The notes: generated by a model not told the origin, from the letters alone. A stretch of 64,000 nucleotides of DNA from Beaufortia kweichowensis (GCA_019155185.1 CM032817.1:12814972-12878971), one strand, 5' to 3'. Positions 40,517-56,100 are shown, counted from the first letter of the stretch. Translations and numbers: made by a program.

Positions 40517-43500
40517 GTAAATATGAGCAGAAGGTTAAGAAGAAGGAAAGGTATGATGCTTATCAGAGCCAGCTGTCCAGAGGATCATCTCCAGAACCCA
40601 GCTGTGTGTCACTGAAGAATCATCAGTCTATACAAGACATTCCCTCATTCAGTGATGGAGCAGTGACGTCTGACCGCAGGTACAATAAGGGGCCGATCAC
40701 ACAGAACAGGTTTTTCAGGTTTAAAAACGCGAGGCACACCGCACTGCTTTTTTTCGGTTGACATCTATTGGTCATTCTTTTTATGTTGCTACAACACTTC
40801 AACGCCTCTCCCTTCATTCGATTAGACAATGAAAAAAAACGTGAATGCCCGGAGTGCATGAACAGCGTGCAAAACACTCACTGCCCATAGAAAACAATTT
40901 CCTCTCACTGCAAAAACACGTTCTGTATGATCCAGACCTAACAGAGTAAAACTACTCCCACTAATCACAGGTAGTCAGTGCCTGGAACGAAAGATTAAGA
41001 GCAGACAGGTTTAACATACTGTTTAATTCAATTGTCAGTATAATTAGCAGAGAAAGACCCAGAGGATCATCACCAGAACCCAGCTGTGTGTCGATGAAGA
41101 GTCATCAATCCATGTTGGAACCCATAGAACTCGGTAAAAAAGCAGTGACCTCTGACCCCAGGTAAAGGATGGTTGATACTACCCTAATAAATATCCCAAC
41201 CAATAACGACATTGTACGTTTGATTCTGAATAGTGGGAATCTCTGTTGTGAAAAAATGTGCAGACAGGTTTAAAACTGTTTGTCGTTTGTCAGTATCACC
41301 AACAGGAAAAGACCCATAGGATCATCACCAGAACCCAGTTGTGTATCAATGAAGAGTCATAACTCCATGGTGGAACCCATAGAATTCAGTAATAAAGCTG
41401 TGACCTCTGACCCCAGGTAAAATAAAGAAAGACATTTTTTCATTTGACAGATGGTTTCATCCAAAGCAGCTTACAGTGAATTGAAGCTACACAGACACCA
41501 CTATCTAGCACTTGGGACAATATTATAGTAGATATACAGCAGACAAACACTATTTGTCATTTGTCAGCATCACCAGCAGGAAAGGACCCAGAGAATTATC
41601 TTCAGAACCCAGTTGTGTGTCATTAAAGAGTCACAACTCCATGGTGGAACCCATACAATTCAGTAATAAAGCAGTGACCTCTGACCCAAGGTAAAATAAA
41701 GAAAGACATTTAAGTCTTTGACGGAATTTCGTTGGGACAATAGTTCAGTAGACATATAGCAGACAGGTCTAAAACACTGTTTGTCTTTTGTCAGTATCAC
41801 CAGCAGGAAAGGACCTAAAACAACATTTCTGGGACCCAGCAGTATATCAGTAAAGAGTGACAGATCTGTAATGCAGCCTCAACAACTCAGTGAGGGAACA
41901 GTGACCTCTGACCCCAGGTACAATAAGAAAACAAATTATGCGTTTAATACACACTTTCATCATGCATTCAAAATGGCTTTTTAACATTTTCATCTAGTGT
42001 TACTCATAGTGCTTTTTTCTCAGCAGTGGGGGGATGTGGTCCAGTCTGAGCTGCAATGCCTCTTCCTGTCAGACCCTCATCAGACAGAACACCATTGAGT
42101 CGGACCTGCAGACACACAAGGAGACTGAAGATCAGCAGCAGGATTGTCATGATTTAGTAGATGATGTTCTGCAGACAGTCAAAGACAAGCACAAAAGCAA
42201 CATGAAGAACAAGTATGAGAGTTTATTTGAGGGAATCAAAGTCCAAGAGAATCAAACCCTCTTAAAGAGGATTTACACACAGCTGTACATCATAGAGGGA
42301 GAGAGTGAAGGAGTGAATGAAGAACATGAGGTTTTACACATGGAGAAAAAGCCCAGAAACACACAACACTTACAAGACACTCCAATCTACTGCAATGACA
42401 TCTTTAAAGCCTTAAAACCACAAGCAGCATATCAAAGAAAGAAAATCAAGAGTGTTCTGACTAAAGGCATCGCTGGAATTGGAAAAACCGTCTCTGTGCA
42501 GAAGTTTATTCTGGATTGGGCCGAGGGAACGGCCAATCAAGATGTAGATTTCATCTTCCTGCTTCCGCTTCGAGAGCTGAACTTGATTCGAAATGATCGC
42601 TACAGTCTTCTCAAACTTCTGCTGGACTTTCATCCTGAACTTCAAGATCTGGATTCAAAGATTTATGAGGAGTGTAAAGTTGTGTTCATCTTTGATGGTC
42701 TGGATGAAAGCAGAATGACACTGATGTTTTCAGACGACAGTGAGAAAGTTTGTGATGTGACTAAGATTTCATCAGTGTCTGTGCTGATGTCAAACCTCAT
42801 GAAAGGAGATCTGCTTCCATCTGCTCTCATCTGGATCACCTCCAGACCAGCAGCAGCCAATCAGATCCCCTCCAAATACATCCAGCGTCTGACAGAAATC
42901 CAGGGATTTAATGACGCTCAAAAAGAGGAATATTTTAGGAAGAAAATCGGTGACGAGCATCAAGCCGACAGAATCGTCTCACACATTAGAAGAGCGAGAA
43001 GCCTCCACATCATGTGTCACATACCGGTCTTCTGCTGTATCTCATCCACTGTGCTTCAAAACATCCTGAAAGAAGACAATGAGAGAGCAGAAATCCCTCA
43101 AACTCTGACTGAAATGTACATCCACTTTCTGTTGATTCAGATGAAGATGAAGAATGAGAAGTATAATCCAGAGAGAGATCCAGAGAAACTGCTGCAGTCC
43201 AACAGAGAAGTGATTGTGAAACTGTCTGAAGTGGCTTTCAAACAGCTGATGAAGGGCAATGTGATGTTCTATGAGGAGGATCTGAGAGAATGTGGGATAG
43301 ACATCACTGACGCCTTACTGTATTCTGGCATCTGTACTCAGATCTTTAAGGAAGAATCTGTCATTCATCAGAGGAAAATCTACAGCTTCATACATCTCAG
43401 CTGTCAGGAGTTTATGGCTGCTTTCTATGCATTCTACTATTATGTCAGTATAACTATGGAGGGACTGAAGAATTTTGCCTCAGTACACAAATTGCTTACA

Positions 43501-46500
43501 GGTGCAGTAGATGATGCTCTTGAGAGCAAAACTGGTCATCTGGACCTTTTCTTGAGATTTCTGCTGGGTATATCACTGGAGTCCAATCAGAGAGTCTCAC
43601 AGGATCTACTGACACACACGGTGGACACCTCAGAAAGCATCGAGAAAACCACAAAGTACATCAAAGACCAAATAAAAAACATGAATACTTCAGAGAATAT
43701 CTCAGATGAAAGATGCATCAATTTGTTTCTGTGTCTGCTTGAAGTCAATGATCAGACTCTGTACAGAGAGATTGAGGAGTTTGTGAGATCAGACAAACAC
43801 TCGGAGAAGAAACTCTCTGTTGCTCACTGTTCAGCAATAGCCTACATGCTTCAGATGTCAGATGAGGTTATGGATGAGTTTAATCTGAAGAAATTCAACA
43901 CAACACAGGAGGGTAGAAGAAGACTCATACCAGCTGTCATTAACTGCAAAAGAGCAATGTGAGTATTAAATTCTTTATAAATTGTTATGCGAAAGTCAGT
44001 TGCAGTCACAGTTATGACAGCTATGATCTGCCTAGAATATCATTATGCAGCATCTATAGCTAGCTATTGGACTGTATGCTTAATATAACATCACCTTTTA
44101 TACCTTACTGCTTGTGTAACAGTTCATTTTTATAAGTCTATAAGTTTTGCTTCCTACTTGGGATATCGCTCCATTATATTAAAAAAATTAAAACAGTATA
44201 ATTTATCTCAAGAAGCCATCACACTTTCAAGCAGAATATTTTACAAAAACGTAAGTCACAATGGGTTCAGAATCCAAATTCAGTCTTTATTTAGGGTAAT
44301 CCAGAACCGTAAGTCAAATAGGTCATAACTCAAATAGTGCTATGTAGGACCATTAGTGGTGCCATATAGCACTTTAACCACTCCAAAGAACCACAAAAGA
44401 ACCACTGAAGAACAATATAGGTGCTAAACAGGTTTTTCCAGCAATTCTGCCATATAGCACCTCTTTATGACGAATAACGTGCTTTGTAGCACTGAAAGTG
44501 GTTCCCCTATGATTACTAGCAAGTAATCACTTTTAGTGATATTCAGTACCATTTTTTTGTGTTTACAAGACTTCAAACTGACAGTGAAAACAGGGTAGGC
44601 AAAGATAACAAGGCTAACACAGCTGAAATGATGAGTACCGGCCAAGGATTATGAGAAGTGTACCACTTATCACACAGATCGGTTTAAAGTGACCTCTGCA
44701 GTTTACATTGTGACATCGGAGGGTGTATCAGGAGATGTTTTTTTGTGAATAAGTCATTGAATCATTCACAGGTTTGTTCAAAAATGAACATGTTGTTTGG
44801 AGATGATAAATAGTTTATAGTGTGTATGTTTGAAACTAAAAATAGACAAATGAAAATTAGGATTGTGTGTAAAATGTTAGGTATGTAGAGCAGTTTACTC
44901 AATATTAATGTGTATTTATTTAAAAATTAATTTTGTATAGTTTTAAAAAAGCCTATTTTTTTCTCTCTTACAGCCTTGCTGATTGTAATCTCGATGATCA
45001 ATCCTGTAAAACTGTGGCTTCAGCTCTAGAATCATCAAACTCGTCTCTGATAGAGCTGGATATGAGTAACAATGATGTGCAGGATTCAGGAGTGAAGCTG
45101 ATCTCTGATGCTCTCAGGAGTGCAGAATGTCAACTTGAGACACTGAGGTGAGTACAGGCGATACCATGATAATACTCTTTGTATTACTCCTGCATTTTTC
45201 CTGTTGTGACATCCACATCAGTGTGTGTTTGTTATTTTCTCCTGCAAAGTGCCAGCAAAACCATAGACTTGAACTGGATGTCAAGGCTCATTGATGGGAA
45301 GTGAAATATTGTCGGAAGTTTTAGTGCGAGACTAGTCGACTAAATGGTACAACTGCTACTAGTCAACATTGAAAACACGAGTCAGTTACATGAAAATGAT
45401 ACACGAGTCGTTTTAGGTTTCAGGTTGGCTACATATTGTAATAGTACATTTTTACAAAACAGTTTCTTTAAATAAGCTTGATTGTGCTGGCTGGAAGGCT
45501 GGCCAATAGGGCACTGCAGTAGTCAAGTCTTGATACAACAAAAGCTTTGGTCTAGAAGCTGCATAGCATAATCAGTTAAAGCTGCATGTCATCTGCTTTT
45601 GTAGGTTATCAGGTTGTATGGTGACAAAGGAGGGTTGTTGTTATTTGGCTTCAGCTCTGAGTTTAAACCCCTCACATATACGAGAGCTGGATCTGAGCTA
45701 CAATCACCCAGAAGACTTAGGAGTTCAGCTGCTCTCTGAAAGACTCAATGATACAAACTGTGCACTGCAGAGACTCAAGTAAGTGTGGTAATTATGAACA
45801 ACCTCAATGATGTTGTAATGCTTAGTCTGACTTTATTTTACCAGAAACAGTTATTGCGCAAAGCAAATATTTCACTTCTTGGTGGAAGATTACTGCTTCA
45901 CAACAGTATCCCATGACCTTGCAACACATAAGATACCCAACATAAGATTAAGCAACACAATTATGGAAACTAAGAATACTAAGAAATAATACAAATAATG
46001 GTGATTTAAAATTATTCATACACGTTTACTAAATTTAACTCTCATAAAATATATACATACACAGATTTTTTTCTATGACTATTGAATATTTCTCTTTGCT
46101 TAAACTTTTTTTTTTCAAACATTTGTATCATGCATTTATTTGTCTCCTCCTAGTTTGGACCATGGAGGACATTTTCGGATTACACCAGGACTGAGAAAAT
46201 GTAGGTTTTTTCCTTCACTTCCGTTTATACGGAGTTTGAACAGTTTTGTTTTGATATTTCTGCTCTAAAACATTGTGGGCTTCAGATACTGAAACTTTTG
46301 AAATGATGTGCATTTTGAGGGGTTTAAGACCCTTGACTGTCCCCGAAGGCCATGTGGACTGCTCCCACACTTTATGTCTCAGATCTAAGAGAGCACGTTG
46401 TTGGGGGTGTCAAAATTCAGCAGCATATGAAGTCAGGTGTAAAAAACAATTGTTGATCATCATCAGACTATTCAAAATTTTTATAAGAATCCATTATGAG

Positions 46501-47139
46501 AATTTTATGGGAAATCATTAATCAGTGCCAACATGTGGAAGACTATGCTAGCATCATGTTAGAATGTGTTAGCATCATACTTAAACATTCCAGCATTGTG
46601 CTTAAATTTGGTAGCATCTCATCATGTTTCTTATCATAAAACTTTAAATGGCGGGTCTAATGCTATTTCATGCATTCTATTCAATTCAATTCAATTTTAT
46701 TTGTATAGTGCTTTTTCACAAAGGTCATTGTATCAAAGCAGCTTTACATGTATTGACAGATAGCAGTCAGTGGTCAGGGATTCAAAAAAACTCTTTAAGA
46801 GAGAAAAAACCCTGACGTGACGTGTTATAGTTGCAATCCGTAGCATGTGCAATCCGAAATAGAGGACGCAAATTGCCATTGATCGCATCTATAACCCGCT
46901 ATGCAGTTTACAGGATACAGACATTATAAGATACAAAAATTCACTTTAAGAGAAAAAATTGTTATATATTAAGTATAATGTGGTAGATTTAATTTTAATT
47001 TAACAGGGTGCAAGGAGGTTATCCTGGGTAGTCGTCATTTAGCAGCACCAAGATGTGCATCAGGTGGGGCAGGACTGTTATGAGCAGTGTTGTGCCTGCT
47101 GGAAATCATTCCTCGGGATACCTCGGAAAAGGGAGAGGG

Positions 47140-47197
<58 letters not shown>

Positions 47198-50100
47198 AGA
47201 GGAGGAGAGAGGGGACAAAACAGACTAACATTAGCGTAGCGGCCGTTCATATGTAAATGTAAGCAGTTATATGTGATATCACATGCAGTATGTAATATGT
47301 ATGTGTGCCCGGTTCCGGTTGAGCTAACTATTGCGGCCTAGGATCTGAGATTAGGTGAATGCGTGGCTAAAGAGATAAGTCTTTAGTTTAGTTTTAAACT
47401 GCTCGAGTGTGTCTGAGTCCCGAATATTGCTGGGAAGGTCATTCCATAGTTTTGGTGCTAAGTAGGAGAAGGATCTTCCACCTTTAGATTTTTTTGATAT
47501 TCTTGGAACTATTAACAAACCGCTATTTTGTGAACGCAATGCCCGCGATGGATTGTATGCTGATAATAGTTCATGGAGGTATAAAGGTGCTAGGCCGTTT
47601 AGGGCTTTGTATGTAATTAACAATATTTTGAAATGTTTGCGATACTTTACAGGTAGCCAGTGCAGTGTTGCTAGGAGTGGACTAATGTGGTCATACTTTT
47701 TTGATCTAGTAAGAACTCTAGCAGCTGCATTTTGAACCAGCTGAAGCTTATTTATTTGCTTTGCATGACACCCCCCCAGTAATGAATTACAGGAGTCAAT
47801 TCTGGAGGTCATAAATGCGTGGATTAGCTTCTCTATATCCGAGACAGACAGCATGTGGTGCATCTTTAAAATATTTCTAAGGTGAAAAAATGCGCTTCGG
47901 CATACATTGGAACCGTGACCATCGAAAGACAGGTTCTTATCTAGAATCACACCTAGGTTCTTGACTGCGGAAGAAGGGACAATGGTGCAACCTTCTATAG
48001 AGATGTTGTGGACTATCGTGTCGTGTTTGGAGCTATTAGGTTCAATAATCAAAAGCTCTGTCTTGTTGGAGTTAAGTAGAAGGAAGTTGTTTGCCATCCA
48101 TTTTCTAATATCGTTGATACAGTCTATTAGCCTAGAAAAACAATGGGTTTTGTCAGGTTCTGAGGAAATATAGAGCTGGGTATCGTCAGCGTAGCAGTGG
48201 AAGTTGATGTCATGTTTCTTAATAATATCTCCGAGGGGAAGCATATATAGTGCGAAGACAATAGGACCAAGAACTGATCCTGAGAGTAATAAGATTTTTC
48301 CTCGTTAACATAGACAGAGTGGTAGCGATCGGTTAAATAAGATTTGAACCAGGCTAAGGCTTGACCATTAATGCCAACAAGGTTTTCCAGTCTATCGAGT
48401 AGAATTGATCTGATGTATCAAAAGCTGCACTGAGGTCGAGTAATATGAGAAGAGAGGTTTCACTGCGATCTGATGCTAAAAGGAGGTCATTTGTCACTCT
48501 GAGCATGGCTGTTTCTGTGCTGTGGTGGGGCCTGAATCCTGATTGAAATTTTTCATAAATGCTATTTTAGGAATGTCTGTAATTGTTTGGACACAACCTT
48601 TTCCAGTATTTTTGATAGAAAGGGGAGATTAGAGATTGGTCTAAAATTAGGTCTCCCTGGTTGAGATTAGTTTTTTTTATGAGAGGCCTAATAACTGCCA
48701 TTTTGAAGGCTGCTGGGACATAGCCTAATTCTAATGATGAATTAATAATATTGAGCAATGGTTCCGATACTGCAGGAAAAACTTCTTTTAGTAATTTTGT
48801 GGGGACGGGATCTAATATACAGGATGATGATTTTGATGAATTTATTATTTTTGTGAGCTCATCCATTTTAATAGCATTAAATGATTCTAGTTGTACTAAT
48901 GGCATGATGCGGGATGGGATACTATGGGATATAGAGGTGGCTGGCTGTGTAGACGCAATATTGTCTCTAATCTGCTCGATTTTATTTTCAAAGAATTTCA
49001 TAAAGTTATTACTATCGTGCTGTAGTTTAGCGTCTTTTTCTGTTAATGATTTGTTTTCAGTCAGTTTTGCGTCTGTATTAAAAAGAAATCGCGGGTTATT
49101 TTGATTTTCTGCATTCAACTTGCTGAAATAGGAGGATTTGGAGGTTTTTAGAGCTTGTTTGTACTTGTTGGTGCTCTCTTTCCATGCATCACGCCATACT
49201 TCTAGGTTCCTCTACTTCTAGGTTCTAGTCCTCTATCTACGTTCCATTTTTCTAGTTGCTTTTTTTAGGGCTGAGGTGTGGTTATTATACCATGGTGCTG
49301 GCGTTCTTTCTTTTATTCTCTTTAATCTAATAGGTGCGACAACTTCTAAAGTATCTGAAAAAACTTTGTTTAATGTTTCTGTTACAACGTTAAGATCTTC
49401 ATTTTTGTTGATTACATTATGGGTTTGATATAGATTCGGAAGATTGCTAATAAAACCATCTTTAGTAGTAGAGATGATTGATCTGCTTGATCTAAACCGA
49501 CATGTAGGACGAGGGGGTTTATCTAAAAGTACAGTGTAGGATATGAGGCAGTGATCTGAGATAGCGTCACTCTGAGGTAATATTTCTATGTTGTTTATGT
49601 TTAGTCCAAATGATCCAAGCGTCCAAGTTGTGGTCTGTAATAATTTCGTTGACAATGTATTCTTTGTTGGAAAGCGACCTGATGTTAAGCAGGCCGAATT
49701 TTAGCCTTTTTGTTGCATCTATTTGTAGATTGTTTTCTGGTTTAATATTAATTAGATTAGTATATTTTGGTTTAGAGTATGCTACATGTTTGTTTGTTCG
49801 GGAAACAGACACAGTCTCTATATGTTGATATGTGGGTTGTAAAAACTCTATATGCTGTGATTTATGTGACCTGAGTGACATGTCGTGGCAGCTTGCAGAC
49901 TAAGACTTAGACTATTAAGATTATTGTTCAAATTTCTAGAGAGGACAGCAGCTCCTTCCCGTGAGGGATGGAGGCCATCTCTCTTTAACAGGTCAGGTCT
50001 CCTCCAGAAATATTTCCAGTTGTCTATATAGCCTACATTGTTTTCCGGGCACCACTTAGACATGCAGCCATGCAGTGACAATAATCTACTATAGGTCTCA

Positions 50101-53100
50101 TCCCCCGGTAAGTGGTTAGGAGACCAGAGCATATTACGGTGTCTGACAGAGTTTTTGCAACTTCACACACCTGCTTAATATTATATTTAGTGATCTCCGA
50201 TTGGCGGAGTCTCATATCGTTTGTGCCAACGTGAATAACAATCTTAGAGTATTTACGTTTAGTCTTATGCTGCGTTCACACCAAACGCAAATGAAGCGAA
50301 TAAATCGCGCTATTCGCGCGTAGTTGGACGCATGAACATTTTGAGGTTATTCGCGCATGAAACTCGCGTCTCCAGTTACGTTGCAAAATGGCTGACTTGG
50401 ATTTCGTTGAGAGAGTAGCTGCGCTTTATGTGCTATGGAAGGCTGAAAAACGGCGTAGATTCGTTCGGCGCCGTGTCTGGGTCCATCAGATACTTCAGAG
50501 GCGCACCCAGCTTGGTGAGTTTCACCAACTCCTCCAGGAGCTGCGCCTGGATGACGGCCGCTTTCAGCGGTACTTCCGACTGAGCCGGTCCCAGTTTTAT
50601 GACCTGTTGTCCCGTGTCGGTGGGAGGATTTCCCTCCAGGACACCAACTACAGGCGCTCTGCCTGTCCATCTGTCTCCGGTCAGTAAATCATTTAACATT
50701 ATGTGTGATTACAAGTAATTAATGACTCCACAGACATACAGTCTTCTCATTCTTCTGAACACACAATTATCATACAACACTTTAATGAAATGGCAATTTA
50801 CTAGTCTACAACAGTCAAAGTGGGTTTTGAATTGTGCAGGGAACTGCTATATTATAATATTGATTAATAGAATCAGAGCAAATGCTAAATATAGGTAAAG
50901 TATTAAGGGCACTTTATCAAGTTTGTTGTTGTTTAACTGTAAAAAAAAATAAAAAGAAATGAAAATGTCACAAACACCAGTATTATAAATTTATATTTGC
51001 TGATACGGAATTGCAATCTGCATTTGTAACAATGTTTATTTTATTTTTTTTATTTTCTCTCTCTTTCAGATGTAGCGATTCTGTGGGGATGGTGTTATTT
51101 AAAACACTCTCCAGCATCTCTACTAGTTATTGTGAAACTAAGACGGTGTTATTTAAAACACGGTTCAGTTTCAGGTTATAATTACTTGTGGCTCAAATGG
51201 AAATACTTACAGATAAAGACCATTAACTATATGTATTTTGTAGCATTACCTGGTACAATAAACGCGTTATTCTTCTGGCCTTGATTAACAACGGTCCATG
51301 CCCAATACAGTAATACATACGGAGCCGGTAACAGTATCGCACAGTTTAAGGGATGTGTTATGAGCATTAAGCAGAGACAATCATGAGTGAATACAAATGA
51401 ATATTTATTAACTAAGCTACTGAGATATGATATGGATTCACTAACGCAAACACAAACACAAACACATACACATTCACACAAGATAAAGCATAGAAAAATT
51501 AGAGTAAAGAGTAAAGAATGGCATATTAAATCAGCAGGACACAACCACTGGGTTTTTCTCTACAAAAAGTTCACCTTGGTTAGCCAAGGGGCAGTTGCTT
51601 AAGCGCTGTTGAATTGTGATACTTGCATTGAACAGTTAGTGGCGTCGGCAAGAATCCTGGTGCGCGGAGAGAAAGGGAGAGAGAGTGTCCCGGTGGATTC
51701 GCGAAGTCCGTTCGGAGAGCGAAGTGTCGCGAGAAGTCGTCGAAGTCTGCGAAGTAAGATTGCCGGAAAAGCTGTCCTAAAGAAGGGCAGGTCCCACGAA
51801 GTTTTGGAGAGATTCCAAGTTTCTGGAGCAAAGAGTTGTTCGATGCATTGTGGTCTTAAAGGCACAACGGTCACGCCTTCGTCAGGTCTTTTGACCAATG
51901 GCAAAAGGACGTGGTTCTGCGGGAGAAATCTCTTTGTCCTTCTCTGTGACAAATGATTTACACAGGTACGGTTTATGTCCTGTTTGCACTCGAACACATA
52001 AACTTATTGCAAATTGAGTATGATGCACGCCATGACTATGTACTGTGCATCATTATTTAGGAAATAATTTGTGGATCATTTTGATACCACACACGAGAGA
52101 GAAGTGAAGTAAGAACAATAGTTATTCATTCATCTGTCATGACATAAAAGTTAAACTTCAATGACACTGAAATTAGGGCAGATACAAATTGGGCAGTTTT
52201 GTCCCGCTCATCCTAAAGAGTCTCTTTGAGGTGTTTGGAATGTACTTCTCTAGTCCTCTCTGCAAATCTCCAGGGGCCTGGAGAATCTCAGGGAGTTGAG
52301 CTGGGGGTTACCCTCTCTGGGGAAGGCCAGAGAGGTACCATAACTGTCCTCCTGAGTTAAGTAACAACCGGCAGGTCATCACTTAACCCAGACTTTCTGG
52401 AGCCAAAAGGGGTTCTGGTGTTGACTTCCCCCGTAGGAATTTGTTGTTGGTTGTAACTTTATGATCCCTTAAAGAAATCCAACATTTGGCCCGCCAAGTC
52501 TCTACATCTCCCCTTCGAGTGAGAGGTTCCGTAAGAACTTCGTCGGGCGGTGGTTCAGTTGGATAGACGGGATCAGTTCAGTTGTCAGTATTCCTTGGGG
52601 TGCCAGTCGGCCAGCGGAGGGTTCTCTATGAGGTTCGACTCAGCCTCGGTTCGACTTGTCTGCCTTGCTTCTCATGACCGTAACCTCCCGACTGGCTGTG
52701 AAGTCCCATGACTCTCTGTTGAAGGGCTTGGCTCTGTGTTGCTGTTGTATGCCCTCGGAGTCAAACCTGTGTAGTGTTCAGCGTGTTACGGAAAGGATAG
52801 ATGGATTTTAGCAGTCTTGTCAGAGGTGGCCTTCAGAGTTGCTTGTAATCTGTTCTGACTGCTTCTGACTCTCGGTCCAGGAATCTCGTACCTCCTGGCT
52901 GGAGGTAATCCTGAGCAGGTACAGTCTATCTCTTGTAGTCAGCGTTGGCCATTGTTTGAAAATGGAAGTCGATGTCCTGCAGGTATCGTGCACTTCTGTG
53001 ACCTCCCTGCAGGGTCTGGAGTGAAGGTTGGGATGTTTCTGGCCAGCTTGTCAATGTCTCTGGGGACACCCGTGGATGTCTGCAGAGGTCCTCTGGATGG

Positions 53101-56100
53101 GTCCCGCGCCCCACTCTGTGGGTGTTAGAGGGCTCTTGCGTGCTGGCCGGCGAAGCTTTGAACAGGGGACTCTCACCCCCCCTTTGCTGCCTGGAGTTCT
53201 TGGCGGAAAGGCTTGGTTCCGCTTGGTGGGGAAAATTCAAGACTTTGTTTTCCCCCTGGCTGTTTAGCATACTGGAGTTTCTCTGCCAGCTCCTTCCTGG
53301 CTTGCCCCTCCAGCTGCTCTCTGCGCTCAGTGTCTGTACGGAGGTCTGCTAAGGCGTCCCGAAGTCTTTCCACTTGCTCACGTAGCTCTGGGTCCTCTTC
53401 ACCAGTCGCTGCCTGCTGCTCTCGAGGACGTTGCATGATCTGCTCTAGGTGCTGTTCTGCTTTCTCAGCCCGGAGCTTGAATGCGGACGCCCTCGTTCTG
53501 AGCGGGCCCGCTGTCCTCACACAGCTTCATCTGGACGATGAGGTTATGGGAAAGGGCACCTGTGATCTTGGCCAGCTCTTTGTGGTTGTAGTCCTGCACT
53601 GGATCGTTGGCCATCAGTAGGCTCAGGCCGTCGTCCAGCTGCTCACGGTTCAGATGCTGCAGGTCACTGGCGGTCTCAGGCAGAAGTCCGCTTGTCAGGG
53701 CGCTCAACCAGGTCTCTAGCTGGTCCCAGTGGGTGGCAGGACTGGATGATCTGGACATTCTTCAACACTAGTGGCAAATAGGAAAGTAAAAACATAGCCA
53801 AGGCAGGTCCGTGCCAGTTTAGTGAACTATACATCCAACATAAGGGCTTTGTGCCAGCTAACGTAATGACTAGCAGCACAGTCGAATGCCCATTATTCCT
53901 GCCAGGCTGTGGTGGCATGTATAGCTTGTGTGGGTAAGTACAGGAAAAGTTCTGAGTGAATTACTGATGCGTTATAACCCATCGGGCCGCTTGGAGACTT
54001 AGGCTATCTGAGTCATCAATTTCATTATTGCAGCTTTTCCTGATGGTTTGTGCTGGCACGTTCTCTTATGCCATGAAAGGGAAAGGGAAAAGTAGCAAAA
54101 GCAACTAGAATAACAAAAAGGAAAGAAGGGATGAAACTGAAAAAGAAAGTAATTTTCCTATTTTGGCTAAGCCGGTTACCGACACTAGGGTTATGATGGG
54201 ACCTACAAGTAGGGGTGCTATGATGTCATATGGCCTAGGAGGGGCTTAGCGAGGACAGCAAGGATAGTTCAAACAGTATGGGGTGAGAAAAGCTTACTTT
54301 TCTTTAGGGCCTCTTACTTTGGGACTATACCTTATTGACTAGGCTGGGTGGTGTGTTGAGGACACCCGGTGGGGCACCACGGTCGGGCCAGCTCGGCCGC
54401 CCTGAACACACGACAGCAGGGGTCTCGGGCTAACCCGACTCACGCGCACTCGGTGTCGACCACTCAAACAGCTACGACCTTTAGCACAATCGGGCGCACT
54501 CAAAGTGTCAACGTCTGACCGCCACAGCCAAAGTTGGGTTTTGCCCAGAATTGCCCTTTATGTGTCAAACTGGTGTGGCTGCCACACTTGCAGTGCCCGC
54601 TACCTCGCGGAGTCGCACCCAAGTGTGCCAACGACCAGCTGCCACAGCCAAGACTGGGATTGCCCAAAATTGCCCTTCACGTGTCGGTCAGCGTGGTAGC
54701 CAGCGATTGAGTGCCCGATTGCTGATGTCGCTTCTAGCGTGTCGCCACCGAAGTGGGGGACGGAACCTCCCGAGGTCGCTTACTGTCGGTGCCAGGCGTG
54801 CCGAGCCAGACAGGTCCAGCCGTAGGTGGCCCACACCGGAGAAACCATTGCTTCACCGCCCCAGCACTTAGGGAAGAGCTGTCTAAAGGGAAATGTAAAG
54901 GCTGTTTAAAAGAAAGGGGTCAAACTGCTACATGGGTCATTAAAACAACACTCTGCTAAGCGTGTTAATCGACTCGACCAAGGGAAGGCAACTGATTTAA
55001 TTGAAGTCTAAACCTAATTAAATACAGAGTTCCTGAAGTAGGAGTAGGGGTAAAAGGAGCAGTGGGAAAACAGGGATGACCACACAGTCAGGTGACATTA
55101 ATTACCATTATAGTTAAATAATAATAATCAATAAGTCAATGAAACAGCAATGAGGTGATATCAATTATTATTATTGTTTAGAATAATAACAATTAATAAA
55201 TCATGAAAGTAGGAAAGGGAAAATGAAGTGATATAAATTATTATTATTGTTTAGAATAATAAAAATTAATAAATCAGGGAAGTAGGAAAGGGAAAATGAG
55301 GTAATATTAATTATTGTTATTGTTTCAAATAATCAATAATTAATAAACTATGAAACAGTTGCTGAGAGACCTAAATTATTATTGTTGTTAACACAACAAT
55401 AATTGGTGAATTAGGAAAACTAATAGAGTAATATTAATTATTATTATTGTTTAGAATAATAACAATTAATAAGCTGGAAAGACAGCAATAAAGTGACCTT
55501 AATCATTGCTAGTGTTCAGAGATAGCAATAATCAATAAGTCTTTACATGGCAGGGTTAGTCAAAAGTAAATCAAATTACTGAGAGACAGAGAGAAAGAGA
55601 TCGACCAAGCATACCCAAAAGGGGGCGTTAGCGCCCAAACAAGGAGAAGTCAGGGTTAATCAATGTAACAGGAGAAGCGTTAGACATCTAAGACAACTAC
55701 CCTCTATTGTCAGTTAGAGGTAATGCGCTTAACCTGAACTTCCAAAATACCCACGCTCATCGCGGACTTCGTTGCCAGACGAAAGCGTTATTACGATTGC
55801 ACAGTGCAACTTAGTAGGCGAGGTCTTAGGATCGCGGCCGGCTTGTTGCACTGAAGTATAGCGCTAATCATTACAGGCTACGCTGCTACCACGAAAGTAA
55901 AATGCGCATTTAAATTAAAGCACAACGGGATTTCTTCGCCGTTGGCTGTGAACAAAGTACAGTTACTACACGAGTAAGATGCGCATTTAAATTAGAACAC
56001 AACAGGATTTCTTCGCTGTTGGCTGTGAAAGTACTGTAAAAACTCTCCTTTAAATAGCAAACTGACCCATAGTTATATCTATGTTAACTCCACTCAGAGA

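Noticed and set aside
47035..47256. Ser/Leu or Glu/Arg repeat proteins
   Set aside because: Translation of a (GA)n microsatellite.
51600..52010. Overlapping ORFs on both strands in the LTR block
   Set aside because: Both fall in a non-coding LTR repeated at 56542-57093, and neither frame is kept with a recognisable domain.
54505..54959. Cys-rich ORFs in the LTR element interior
   Set aside because: Produced by the ~105-bp direct repeat; the frames do not continue or match a known domain.
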